Assembly (NCBI RefSeq): GCF_022811705.1
Contig: NZ_CP094528.1
Location: forward strand, 2,356,001-2,420,000
Source of the DNA: Agromyces larvae
GTDB taxonomy: Bacteria; Actinomycetota; Actinomycetes; Actinomycetales; Microbacteriaceae
DNA length: 64,000 nt
Direction: 5' to 3'
In this document: positions 41,207 to 48,947 of the stretch, in pieces
Position numbering within the stretch: position 1 is the first letter of the stretch
Layout of the letters: each line of letters begins with the position of its first letter
Notes under the pieces: generated by a model
Told to the model about the DNA's origin: nothing
The model's database searches: none
What the model saw: only the letters and a program-made list of their open reading frames with translations
Translations under genes and position numbers: made by a program

Positions 41207-42544
41207 TCACCTCTCTGATTCGGTTGGGACTGACTGCGGGTGCGGTGGGGCGGGCACGGGAGCGAGCGGGGCGGATGCCACGGGCGAGACGGATGCCTCG
41301 GGCGAGACGGATGCGACGGGCTGCGGTGCTCCGCCGGTCGAGGAGCGCCCGAGCGCAGCGAGGACGCGTCTCGAGAACCCGCGCGCCGGGGTCGACACGC
41401 GCGCGACCGCCCCCGCGAGTCCGCCGGGCCAGGCGGCCATGACGACGATGAGCAGCGCGCCGAACACGAGCACGGGCAGGTTGCCGCTGAGCCGCTGTTC
41501 GAGGTCGCTCGGCAGCGCCAGCGCGGCGGTCAACGTGCCGATGACCCACGGCAGCAGCACGACGACGACCGCGCCGGCGAGTGCGCCGCCGAGGCTGCCG
41601 AGCCCGCCGACGACGACCGCGACGACGAGCAGCAGCGAGTAGGCGAGCGTGTAGGCGCCGGGGCTCACCGACTGCGCGATGAAGCACAGCAGCGCGCCGC
41701 CGGCGCCGGCGGCGACCGCGCTGACCGCGAACGCCTGCACCTTGACCCGCCGGGTCGGCACGCCGGCGAGGCGCGCCGCGGTCTCGTCGCCGTGCACGGC
41801 CCGCATGCGCAGCCCGAGCCGGCCGCGCCGCAGCGCCGCGAGCCAGGTCACGACGACCGCGGTGACGAGGATCGCGACCCACGCCTGCCACTGCTCGACG
41901 ACGATGACGAGCTTCAGGAACTCGGGCACCCCCGAGTACGCGATCTGCACGCCCTGGTCGCCGCGGAACACGCTCGGGAACACCGCGGTCACCGCCGGCA
42001 ACGCGATGACCACCGCGAGCGTGACGCCCGCGAGGTACGGCCCGCGCAGCCGCGCCCCGGCGAGCCCGAGCAGCAGCCCCAGCGCGCCGGACGCGGCGAT
42101 CGCGCCGGCCATGCCGATGAGGAACCGCGGCACCCCGTCGACGCCCGCCTCGGTCACGGCGTTCGCGGCGAGCGCGTACCCGTAGCCGCCCGCCGCCATG
42201 AGCGCGGCATGCCCGAGCGAGAGCTGGCCGCTGAGGCCGATGAGCAGCGTGAGGCCGCCGGTCGCGCAGAACGTCGCCGCGACGAGCGCGAGCTGGTAGT
42301 TGCGGTACGGGTCGAGCAGGAACGTTCCGCCGATCGCGAGCGCGGTCACCAGCAGGGCGGTCGCGAGGAGGCGGCCGGTCGAGGCGCGGCGCGCGACGGC
42401 CGGTCGCGCGGCAGCGGCGCGAGCGGATGCGGGGTGCACCGCCGCTGGGAGCGGCTGGTTCGCGGATGCCTCGGGCACGGACACCTCCTCGGGCACGGAC
42501 GCCTCCTCGGGCACGGACGTCTCGCTCACGGATGTCTCGCTCAC
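41207..42544 (-). CDS. livM: Branched-chain-type ABC permease LivM
   Basis: A 445-aa permease with about ten helices (about 65-380), the LivM-typical start of the membrane part (YRNYQLALVAATFCATGGLTLLIGLSGQLSLGHAA, of which GLSGQLSLGHAA is diagnostic) and GDETAARLAGV in the cytoplasmic loop. The N-terminal 35 residues are an unusual acidic repeat (VSETS, VSETS, VPEEAS, VPEEVS, VPEAS), and the C-terminus has ASVSP-type repeats and a Pro-rich tail. The GTG at 42544 overlaps the LivH stop by 4 nt. Confidence 0.88.
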   Translation of the reverse strand: MSETSVSETSVPEEASVPEEVSVPEASANQPLPAAVHPASARAAAARPAVARRASTGRLLATALLVTALAIGGTFLLDPYRNYQLALVAATFCATGGLTLLIGLSGQLSLGHAALMAAGGYGYALAANAVTEAGVDGVPRFLIGMAGAIAASGALGLLLGLAGARLRGPYLAGVTLAVVIALPAVTAVFPSVFRGDQGVQIAYSGVPEFLKLVIVVEQWQAWVAILVTAVVVTWLAALRRGRLGLRMRAVHGDETAARLAGVPTRRVKVQAFAVSAVAAGAGGALLCFIAQSVSPGAYTLAYSLLLVVAVVVGGLGSLGGALAGAVVVVLLPWVIGTLTAALALPSDLEQRLSGNLPVLVFGALLIVVMAAWPGGLAGAVARVSTPARGFSRRVLAALGRSSTGGAPQPVASVSPEASVSPVASAPLAPVPAPPHPQSVPTESER

Positions 42545-43419
42545 GCCGCCCTCGCCTCCCGCATCGCGAAGATGCCTCCGGGTCGCACGAGCAGCACCGC
42601 GACGAGCAGCACGAGCACCGCGATGGGCGCGACGGTCGAGCCGAGGTATCCGGTGACGAGGCTCATCAGCACGCCGACGACGAGCCCGCCGACGAGCGCG
42701 CCGACGGGCGAGTCGAGCCCGCCGACCACCGCGACGGTGAACGCGTAGACGAACAGCAGGTCGGTCGAGTGCGGCGTGAGCCCGAGCTCGGTGGGCACGA
42801 GCAGCAGGGCGGCGAGCGCGGCGACCGCCGATGCGAGCATCCACCCGGTGGTGAGCATGCGCGGCACGCGCACGCCGAGCAGGCGCGACACCTCGGGCGC
42901 GAACGCCGAGGCGCGCAACTGCAGGCCGAGCGTGGTTCGGGTGAACAGCAGCCCGAGTCCGCCCATCACGACGATCGCGACGACGAGCACGAACACGTCG
43001 TACGGCGAGAGCACCGGGACCCCGCCGATCACGATCGGCGACTGGTCGAACGGCGCCCGCATCGGCAGGTGCTGCTGCCCGAACAGGATGCCGAGCAGCG
43101 ACTGCAGCACCATGACGAGCCCGATCGCGATGATGACCCCGGCCAGCGGCGACCGGGCGGGGGCGAAGCGCATGACTCCGCGTTCGACGCCGACGCCGAC
43201 GAGCGCGCCGGCGATGAGCGCCGAGGCGAGCCCGATCCAGTACGACCCGGTGAGTCCGGTAACGGCGAACGCGACGTAGGCGGCGACCACGGCCATCGCG
43301 CCCTGCGCGAAGTTCACGATGCGCGCGGCGCGCCAGATGATGACGAGCGAGAGCGCGAACAGCGCGAAGATCGCGCCGCGCGCGAGCCCGGTGGCGAGGA
43401 GGAAGAGCAGGCGGTCCAT
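42541..43419 (-). CDS. livH: Branched-chain-type ABC permease LivH
   Basis: A 292-aa integral membrane protein with eight or nine helices and the LivH motifs ALFALSLVIIWRAARIVNFAQGAM near the N-terminus (short core IVNFAQGAM) and VVGGLDSPVGALVGG near 232. It forms the channel with LivM. The ATG is adjacent to the LivF stop (43420), so translation is coupled. Confidence 0.9.
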   Translation of the reverse strand: MDRLLFLLATGLARGAIFALFALSLVIIWRAARIVNFAQGAMAVVAAYVAFAVTGLTGSYWIGLASALIAGALVGVGVERGVMRFAPARSPLAGVIIAIGLVMVLQSLLGILFGQQHLPMRAPFDQSPIVIGGVPVLSPYDVFVLVVAIVVMGGLGLLFTRTTLGLQLRASAFAPEVSRLLGVRVPRMLTTGWMLASAVAALAALLLVPTELGLTPHSTDLLFVYAFTVAVVGGLDSPVGALVGGLVVGVLMSLVTGYLGSTVAPIAVLVLLVAVLLVRPGGIFAMREARAA

Positions 43420-44136
43420 TCAGAATCCCAGGTAGGCGTGGCGGAGGGCGGGGTCGGCGGCGAGGTCGGCCGCTGGCGCGTCGGCGACGATCTCGCCGAG
43501 GCCGAGCACGATGCCGCGGTCGGCGATCGACAGCGCACTGGTGACGTTCTGCTCGGCGAGCAGCACGGTGAGTCCGGTGCGGTCGGCGGCGTCGCGCAGC
43601 ACGCCCATGAGCTGGGCGACGACGAGCGGCGCGAGGCCGAGCGAGGGTTCGTCGAGCAGCAGCACGCGCGGGTTCGCGACGAGCGCGCGGGCGAGGGCGA
43701 GCATCTGGCGTTCGCCGCCCGAGAGCTGGTGCCCGAGGCTGCGCCGGCGCCGGGCGAGCGGCTCGAACAGCTCGTACATCGCGGCGACGGCGCGGTCGCG
43801 TTCGGCGCCGCGGTACCGCCAGAGCGCGCCGAGCCGCAGGTTCTCGTCGACGGTGAGCTCGGCGACGACGCTGCGCCCTTCGGGCACCTGCGCGAGCCCT
43901 GAGCGGGTGCGGTCTTCGACGGCGACGCCCGCGAGGTCGCGGCCGTCGAAGCGGATGCCTCCGGCCCGCGTCGGCAGCAACCCGGCGACGGCCCGCATGA
44001 GCGTGGTCTTGCCGGCGCCGTTGGCTCCGAGCAGGGCGACGACGGCCCCCTCTGGGATGGAGAGCGAGAGCCGGTCGAGCACGGGCACGCCGACGTAGCC
44101 GACGGTGACGGCGTCGAGTTCGAGGATGGCGTTCAC
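43420..44136 (-). CDS. livF: Branched-chain-type ABC ATPase LivF
   Basis: A 238-aa ATPase: Walker A GANGAGKTT, LivF-type RTRSGLAQVPEGRSV, signature LSGGERQMLALARAL, Walker B VLLLDEPSLGLAP and a switch region LLAEQN. The GTG at 44136 overlaps the LivG stop (GTGA). Confidence 0.92.
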   Translation of the reverse strand: MNAILELDAVTVGYVGVPVLDRLSLSIPEGAVVALLGANGAGKTTLMRAVAGLLPTRAGGIRFDGRDLAGVAVEDRTRSGLAQVPEGRSVVAELTVDENLRLGALWRYRGAERDRAVAAMYELFEPLARRRRSLGHQLSGGERQMLALARALVANPRVLLLDEPSLGLAPLVVAQLMGVLRDAADRTGLTVLLAEQNVTSALSIADRGIVLGLGEIVADAPAADLAADPALRHAYLGF

Positions 44137-44897
44137 GATGCCGCCGTGACGCCGAGGTAGGCGGCTTCGACCGCGGGGTCGGTCTGCACGTCGGCGGGCG
44201 CGCCGCGCGCGATGACCCGGCCGAAGTCGAGGACGACGACCCGGTCGGCCAGCCCCATGACGAAGTCGACGCGGTGCTCGACCAGCAGCACGGAGCATCC
44301 GTCTGCCGCGACCTTGCGCACCACCGCGGCGAGCGCGTCGATGTCGTCGGAGCCGAGTCCGCCCGCGGGCTCGTCGAGCAGCAGCAGCGACGGGCGGGCG
44401 GCGAGCGCCCGGGCGAGCGCGACCCGTTTGCGCACCGGGTAGGGCAGTTCGTCGACGCGGCGGGCGGCCTCGGCCGTCAGGTCGAGGTCGTCGAGCACCT
44501 GCGCGACCCGATCGGATGCCTCGCCGGCGCGTGTGCCGCCTGCCCGGGGTGCGCGCGAGAGCGGGACGAGCAGGTGCTCGGCGACCGTCATGCCGTCGAA
44601 GAGGCCGAGACCCTGCAGCGTGCGCGCCACGCCCGCCGCGGTGAGACCGACCGAGGTGCGCGGAGCGGGTCGGCCGTCGAGGCGGATCGCGCCCGCCCGG
44701 CGCCGCACGAGGCCGCAGATCGCGTTGAAGACCGTGGTCTTGCCGGCGCCGTTCGGGCCGATGAGGGCGACGGTCTCGCCGTGGCCGACGTCGAACGTCA
44801 CGTCGTCGAGGGCGACGAGCCCGCCGAACGCGACGGTGAGCCCGTCGACCGCGAGGCGCGGGTCGGCGCTGGATGGAGTGGGGGTTCGGTCAGGCAT
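44133..44897 (-). CDS. livG: Branched-chain-type ABC ATPase LivG
   Basis: A 254-aa ATPase: Walker A GPNGAGKTT, GVARTLQGLGLFDGMTVAEHL after the Q-loop, Walker B LLLLDEPAGGL and switch His in VEHRVDFV. The usual LSGGQ signature is replaced by LPYPVRKRVALARAL, an atypical signature worth noting. The ATG at 44897 follows AAGAGG by 5 nt. It is the first gene of the operon; the shared operator lies about 40 bp upstream. Confidence 0.9.
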   Translation of the reverse strand: MPDRTPTPSSADPRLAVDGLTVAFGGLVALDDVTFDVGHGETVALIGPNGAGKTTVFNAICGLVRRRAGAIRLDGRPAPRTSVGLTAAGVARTLQGLGLFDGMTVAEHLLVPLSRAPRAGGTRAGEASDRVAQVLDDLDLTAEAARRVDELPYPVRKRVALARALAARPSLLLLDEPAGGLGSDDIDALAAVVRKVAADGCSVLLVEHRVDFVMGLADRVVVLDFGRVIARGAPADVQTDPAVEAAYLGVTAAS

Positions 44898-44937
44898 CGG
44901 CACCTCTTCGTGTCGGAGTGATGCTCACTGTACCCGA

Positions 44938-44957
44938 GAAACCGACTAGACGGTATG
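44938..44957. promoter_or_regulatory. Shared 20-bp operator, copy 3
   Basis: Read on the minus strand, CATACCGTCTAGTCGGTTTC matches the 12982 site at 15 of 20 positions and the 48795 site at 18 of 20. It lies upstream of livG, next to a minus-strand TTGACA, and between livG and the divergently placed end of the cupin gene. Confidence 0.72.
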
Positions 44958-45048
44958 TCAATGTTGCGCGCGTATCCGTTGGTCGAGGAGCGCGCGACGA
45001 AGGAGCACGCGTCTCGAGACCTCGTGACGTGCGCTGGGTCGCGCTGCG

Positions 45049-45393
45049 CTACTCCGCGGCGGGCTGCTTCACGACGGTGAGCAGCACCGCCGAGTCCTCG
45101 AGCGCGTCGAGGCTGTGTCGGCGCGGCGGGATGGCGACGTGGTCGCCGACGGCGCCCTCCCAGGAGTCCTCGCCGGCGACCAGGCGCACGCGCCCGACGA
45201 GCACCTGCAGCGTCGCCTCGCCGGGGCTCTCGTGCTCGGCGAGCTGCCGGCCGCCCTGCAGTGCGATGACGGTCTCGCGCAGGGCGTGCACGTGATCGCC
45301 CTGGATGGTGCGGGCGGCACGCCCGCTGGACGCGGCTCGGGCGGTCGTGAGCAGTTCCTCGACCAGCTCGACCAGGCTCTCGTCGTGCGCCAC
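45049..45393 (-). CDS. Small cupin-domain protein
   Basis: A 114-aa protein. A helical start (LVELVEELLTTARAAS) precedes one cupin barrel with HSP-GEATLQVLVGRVRLV and GDHVAIPPRRHSLDALED, typical of stress- or LuxR-accessory cupins that lack a full metal site. The GTG start follows GGAGGG. It lies 89 bp downstream of the SDR gene on the same strand. Confidence 0.75.
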   Translation of the reverse strand: MAHDESLVELVEELLTTARAASSGRAARTIQGDHVHALRETVIALQGGRQLAEHESPGEATLQVLVGRVRLVAGEDSWEGAVGDHVAIPPRRHSLDALEDSAVLLTVVKQPAAE

Positions 45394-45482
45394 GCTGCCA
45401 CCCTCCGTCGTCGACGATCCGTGCGGTCAGGCTACGGCATCGACCCGCGCCCCGTCAGGGCCGATCCGGCAGGGCTGCGCGG

Positions 45483-46271
45483 TCAGCGGTGCGCGATCGC
45501 GGTGACCATGCCGCCGTCGACGACGAGCTCGGCGCCGGTGACGAACGACGACGCGTCGGAGGCGAGGAACACGACCGCGCCCGCGACGTCCACCGGGTCG
45601 CCCGGCCGCCCGAGCGGGATGTCGAGCCGTTCGGGGTCGATCCGCGTCGTCATGTCGGTGCGGATGAACCCCGGATGCACCGAGTTCACCCGGATGCCGT
45701 CGGCTCCGAGCTCGACGGCGAGCGACTTCGTCAGTCCGCGCACGCCGAACTTCGACGCCGTGTACCCGTGCAGGTGCGGGCTGCCGCGCAGCCCCTCGAC
45801 CGACGAGACGTTGACGATCGATCCGCGCCCGGCGGCCTTCATCGCGGGCACGACCGCGCGGCAGCCGAGGAACACGCCGGTGAGGTTCACCCCGATCACC
45901 GCGTCCCACTTCGCGAGCGAGAAGTGTTCGATGGGCGCGGCGTTCGCGATGCCGGCGTTGTTCACGAGCACGTCGACGCCGCCGAACTCGGCGACCACCC
46001 CGTCGACGGCGGCGGCCCAGCCGTCCTCGTCGGTCACGTCGAGATGCGCGAAACGCGCCCGGTCGCCGAGCTCTGCGGCCAGCGCCGCGCCGGCATCGTC
46101 GAGCACGTCGGCGATCACGACCGTCGCCCCGGCGGCGTGCAACGATCTCGCGTACGCCTCGCCGAGGCCGCGAGCCCCGCCCGTCACGATCGCGATGCGC
46201 CCGTCGAGCGCGAACGAGGGCGCTGCGAAGGGCGGTACGGATGCGTCGGACTCCACGGATGCCTCGTTCAC
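45483..46271 (-). CDS. Short-chain dehydrogenase/reductase
   Basis: A 262-aa classical SDR with a short Ser/Val-rich N-terminal extension, TGGARGLG cofactor motif, NNAG, catalytic Ser in NVSSVEG, and YTASK. The segment PGFIRTDMTTRI resembles 3-alpha/20-beta-hydroxysteroid and cyclohexanol dehydrogenase types. The GTG start overlaps the quinone oxidoreductase stop (GTGA). Confidence 0.85.
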   Translation of the reverse strand: MNEASVESDASVPPFAAPSFALDGRIAIVTGGARGLGEAYARSLHAAGATVVIADVLDDAGAALAAELGDRARFAHLDVTDEDGWAAAVDGVVAEFGGVDVLVNNAGIANAAPIEHFSLAKWDAVIGVNLTGVFLGCRAVVPAMKAAGRGSIVNVSSVEGLRGSPHLHGYTASKFGVRGLTKSLAVELGADGIRVNSVHPGFIRTDMTTRIDPERLDIPLGRPGDPVDVAGAVVFLASDASSFVTGAELVVDGGMVTAIAHR

Positions 46272-47290
46272 GAGCCGACCCGCACGACGATGCGTCCCGT
46301 GGTCGCCCCGCCGGCGAGCCGCTGGACCGCGGCCGGTGCGTCCGCGAACGGCACCACGTCCACGACGGGTGCGATCGCGCCGGACGCCGCGAGCCGGGCG
46401 AGCTCGTCGTGCGCCTCGGCGACGAGGTCGGGTCGGCGCTGCTGGTAGAGCGCCCAGTGGAGCCCCAGCACCGAGTAGTTCTTCACGAGCGGATGGTTCG
46501 CCGCGACCTGCTGGATGCGACCGCCGGCGAACCCCACGACGACGATGCGCCCCTCGAAGGCGATGCACTTCGTCGAGGCGTCGTAGGCATCCCCGCCGAC
46601 GGGGTCGATCACGACGTCGGCACCGTGGCCGCCGGTCGCCTCCTTCACCGCGGCCACGAGGTCGTCCCGTCCGCGCACGAGCACGACCTCCGCGCCCGCC
46701 GCGCGTGCGACCTCGGCCTTCGCGTCGCTCCCCACGACGCCGATCACCCGGGCGCCCGCCGCGACACCGAGCTGCACCGCCGCCACGCCGACCCCGCCTG
46801 CGGCGGCGTGCACGAGCAGCCAGTCGCCGGCGCGCAGCTCGGCCCGTCGGTGCAGACCGAACCACGCGGTCTGGTAGGCGATCGTGAGCGCGGCGGCGGC
46901 CTCGTCGTCGAGCGCGTCGGGCGCGAGGCGCACGGCCGCGGCCGGCAGGACGGCGTACTCCGAGAGCACCCCGATCTCGGATCCGACGACCCGGTCGCCG
47001 ATCGCGAACACGTCGGGGCCCGAGGCATCCGGAGTCCCGCCGACCGCGACGACGTCGCCGCTCAGCTCGATGCCCGGCACGAAGGGCAGTTCGGGCCGCA
47101 CCTGGTACTGGCCGCGCGCGAGCAGCACGTCGGGGAAGTTCAGCGCGACGGCGCGCGTGCGCACCAGCACTTCGCCGGGGCCGGGCGACGGCACGGGGAC
47201 GTCGTGCAGTTCGAGCACGTCCTCGGGCTCGCCGAGCCTGGTCACACGCCAGGCGCGCATCGTCGCGGGCAGGTCGTCGGTGGGGGCCAT
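46268..47290 (-). CDS. Quinone oxidoreductase-like NADPH:enone reductase (MDR)
   Basis: A 340-aa zinc-free MDR protein: ALNFPDVLLARGQYQVRP near 50, LVHAAAGGVGVAAVQLG as the cofactor site near 145, and GGRIQQVAANHPLVKN near 250. The zinc ligands of alcohol dehydrogenases are absent. It probably reduces or oxidises a CoA-linked or free enone in the same pathway. AGGAGG lies 4 nt before the ATG, 8 nt after the TetR stop. Confidence 0.87.
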   Translation of the reverse strand: MAPTDDLPATMRAWRVTRLGEPEDVLELHDVPVPSPGPGEVLVRTRAVALNFPDVLLARGQYQVRPELPFVPGIELSGDVVAVGGTPDASGPDVFAIGDRVVGSEIGVLSEYAVLPAAAVRLAPDALDDEAAAALTIAYQTAWFGLHRRAELRAGDWLLVHAAAGGVGVAAVQLGVAAGARVIGVVGSDAKAEVARAAGAEVVLVRGRDDLVAAVKEATGGHGADVVIDPVGGDAYDASTKCIAFEGRIVVVGFAGGRIQQVAANHPLVKNYSVLGLHWALYQQRRPDLVAEAHDELARLAASGAIAPVVDVVPFADAPAAVQRLAGGATTGRIVVRVGS

Positions 47291-47298
47291 CCGTCCTC

Positions 47299-47892
47299 CT
47301 AGGTTGCGGATCCGTTCGTGAGCCTGATCCCGGTGAGGAACAGGTCGGTGAGCTGCTCGGCGACCTCGGACTTCGTCTCTGGACCCTCGGGCGAGTACCA
47401 GTGCGACAGGTAGTGCACGTCGCTGAAGAAGTGCGCGATGAGCACGGGCTGCGGGATGTCGGTGCGGTACAGCCCGGCGTCCTGCCCCTGCTGCAGCAGC
47501 GCGGCGAACCGGTCGTGGTAGACGCGGCGGCGTCGGGTGACCTCCTGCTGGCGCGGGGCGCTCAGCATGTGCAGGCTGCGGAAGAACACGGTGCCCTCGG
47601 GCAGGAAGTCGATCGACGTCTCGATGACGTCGACGCAGACGGCGCGCAGCACGTCGTCGACCTCGCCCCCGCGCGCGATGATCTCGTCGAGCCGCGACTG
47701 CTGCAGGGTCAGCATGCGGTCGTAGATCGCGAACAGCAGGTCGTCCTTCGATTCGAAGTAGTGGTACATGGCGCCTTTGGTGACGCCTGCGGCCTCGACG
47801 ATCTGCTGCACGCTCGTGTTGGCGTACCCCTGTGCTGCGAAGAGCTCGACGGCGGCCCTGGTGACCTCGTCGGCGACGCTGACGTCCTTCAT
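47299..47892 (-). CDS. TetR regulator with KstR2-like C-terminal domain
   Basis: A 197-aa TetR protein. HTH region NTSVQQIVEAAGVTKGAMYHYFESKDDL, with core AGVTKGAMYHYF near 40-50. The C-terminal part (QDAGLYRTDIPQPVLIAHFF, then HYLSHWYSPEG, then LTDLFLTGI) matches the KstR2-type domain that senses CoA esters. AGGAGG lies 9 nt before the ATG. It is co-directional with the SDR upstream and the oxidoreductases downstream. It is the best local candidate for the protein that binds the shared 20-bp operators. Confidence 0.85.
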   Translation of the reverse strand: MKDVSVADEVTRAAVELFAAQGYANTSVQQIVEAAGVTKGAMYHYFESKDDLLFAIYDRMLTLQQSRLDEIIARGGEVDDVLRAVCVDVIETSIDFLPEGTVFFRSLHMLSAPRQQEVTRRRRVYHDRFAALLQQGQDAGLYRTDIPQPVLIAHFFSDVHYLSHWYSPEGPETKSEVAEQLTDLFLTGIRLTNGSAT

Positions 47893-47944
47893 ATGCGGCT
47901 TCCTCCTGCGTCCATCCTCGCCCGTGCGGGCGGTGCATCCGCGG

Positions 47945-48742
47945 TCATCCGATCGGCCGGATGCTCGCGCCGCCGTCGATGAGCAGGGTCTGCCCGGTGA
48001 TCCAGGCGGCATCGTCGGAGAGGAGGAAGGCGACGGGCCCGGCCACGTCGTCGGGTTCGCCCAGCCGGGCGAGGGGGTATTCGGATGCCACGGATGCTTC
48101 GCGCCCCTCGTAGAGCGCACGGGCGAAGTCGGTCTTCACGACCGCGGGGGCCACCGCGTTCACGCGCACGCCGGGCGCGAGCTCGGCGGCGAGCTGCTGC
48201 GTCAGGTTGATGAGCGCGGCCTTCGAGACGCCGTAGAAGGGGATGTTCGGCGCGGCCGCGACGCCCGAGATCGAGGAGAGGTTCACGATCGAGCGCAGCC
48301 CGGGCGACGACTCGGCGCGGGCGCGCACCGCGTCGCGGGTCCACTCGAAGGCGGCGACGAGGTTGACCTCGAGGATCTTGCGGATGACGACGGGGTCGGC
48401 GTCGAGCGCCGGACCCCAGATCGGGTTGATGCCGGCGTTGTTCACCAGGTGGTCGAGCCGGCCGTGCGTCGCGACGGCGTGGGCGATGGCGGCTGCGCGG
48501 TGCTCGGGGTCATCCGCCCGGCCCGCGATCGCGCTCACGCGCGGCCCGGCGCCGCTCCCGGCCGCGACCTGCTCGGCCTCGAGCACCGCCTCGAGCTCGG
48601 CGACGGCGGCGTCGAGCGAGTCCTGCTTGCGCCCGGTGATGACGACGGATGCCCCTTCGGCGACGAGTCGACGGGCGATGGCGAACCCGATGCCGCGGCT
48701 GCCGCCGGTGACCAGGGCCACCCTGCCCTCGAATCGCTGCAC
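47945..48742 (-). CDS. Short-chain dehydrogenase/reductase, first gene of the TetR operon
   Basis: A 265-aa SDR with TGGSRGIG cofactor motif, NNAGIN, NLSSISG and the catalytic YGVSKAA. The long polar loop between residues 45 and 85 is slightly unusual. The GTG start follows AAGGAG by 5 nt. It starts the operon SDR, TetR, quinone oxidoreductase, SDR, cupin. The shared operator lies 53 bp upstream. Confidence 0.85.
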   Translation of the reverse strand: MQRFEGRVALVTGGSRGIGFAIARRLVAEGASVVITGRKQDSLDAAVAELEAVLEAEQVAAGSGAGPRVSAIAGRADDPEHRAAAIAHAVATHGRLDHLVNNAGINPIWGPALDADPVVIRKILEVNLVAAFEWTRDAVRARAESSPGLRSIVNLSSISGVAAAPNIPFYGVSKAALINLTQQLAAELAPGVRVNAVAPAVVKTDFARALYEGREASVASEYPLARLGEPDDVAGPVAFLLSDDAAWITGQTLLIDGGASIRPIG

Positions 48743-48794
48743 TGCTGCTCCTTCGCTGCGGTCGTCGGTCGACTTCGGATCGCCCGGTTGCTGA

Positions 48795-48814
48795 CATACC
48801 GTCTGGTCGGTTTG
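48795..48814. promoter_or_regulatory. Shared 20-bp operator, copy 4
   Basis: CATACCGTCTGGTCGGTTTG lies in the 205-bp gap between the SDR-TetR operon and the divergent sugar porter. Position and sequence agree with the other three sites, and autoregulation of the KstR2-like TetR is expected. Confidence 0.75.
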
Positions 48815-48947
48815 GCCAACTTATCACAGCCTCGGCCTGCCGCCTTGCCCCCGTCGCATCCGAAGGTGAAGACTCGGCCCAGGGGGAATCGGGCGAGGCA
48901 GTGCCGCCGTCCGCCGACGGCGAGCCGAGCGCCCGCCCGAGAGGAGC

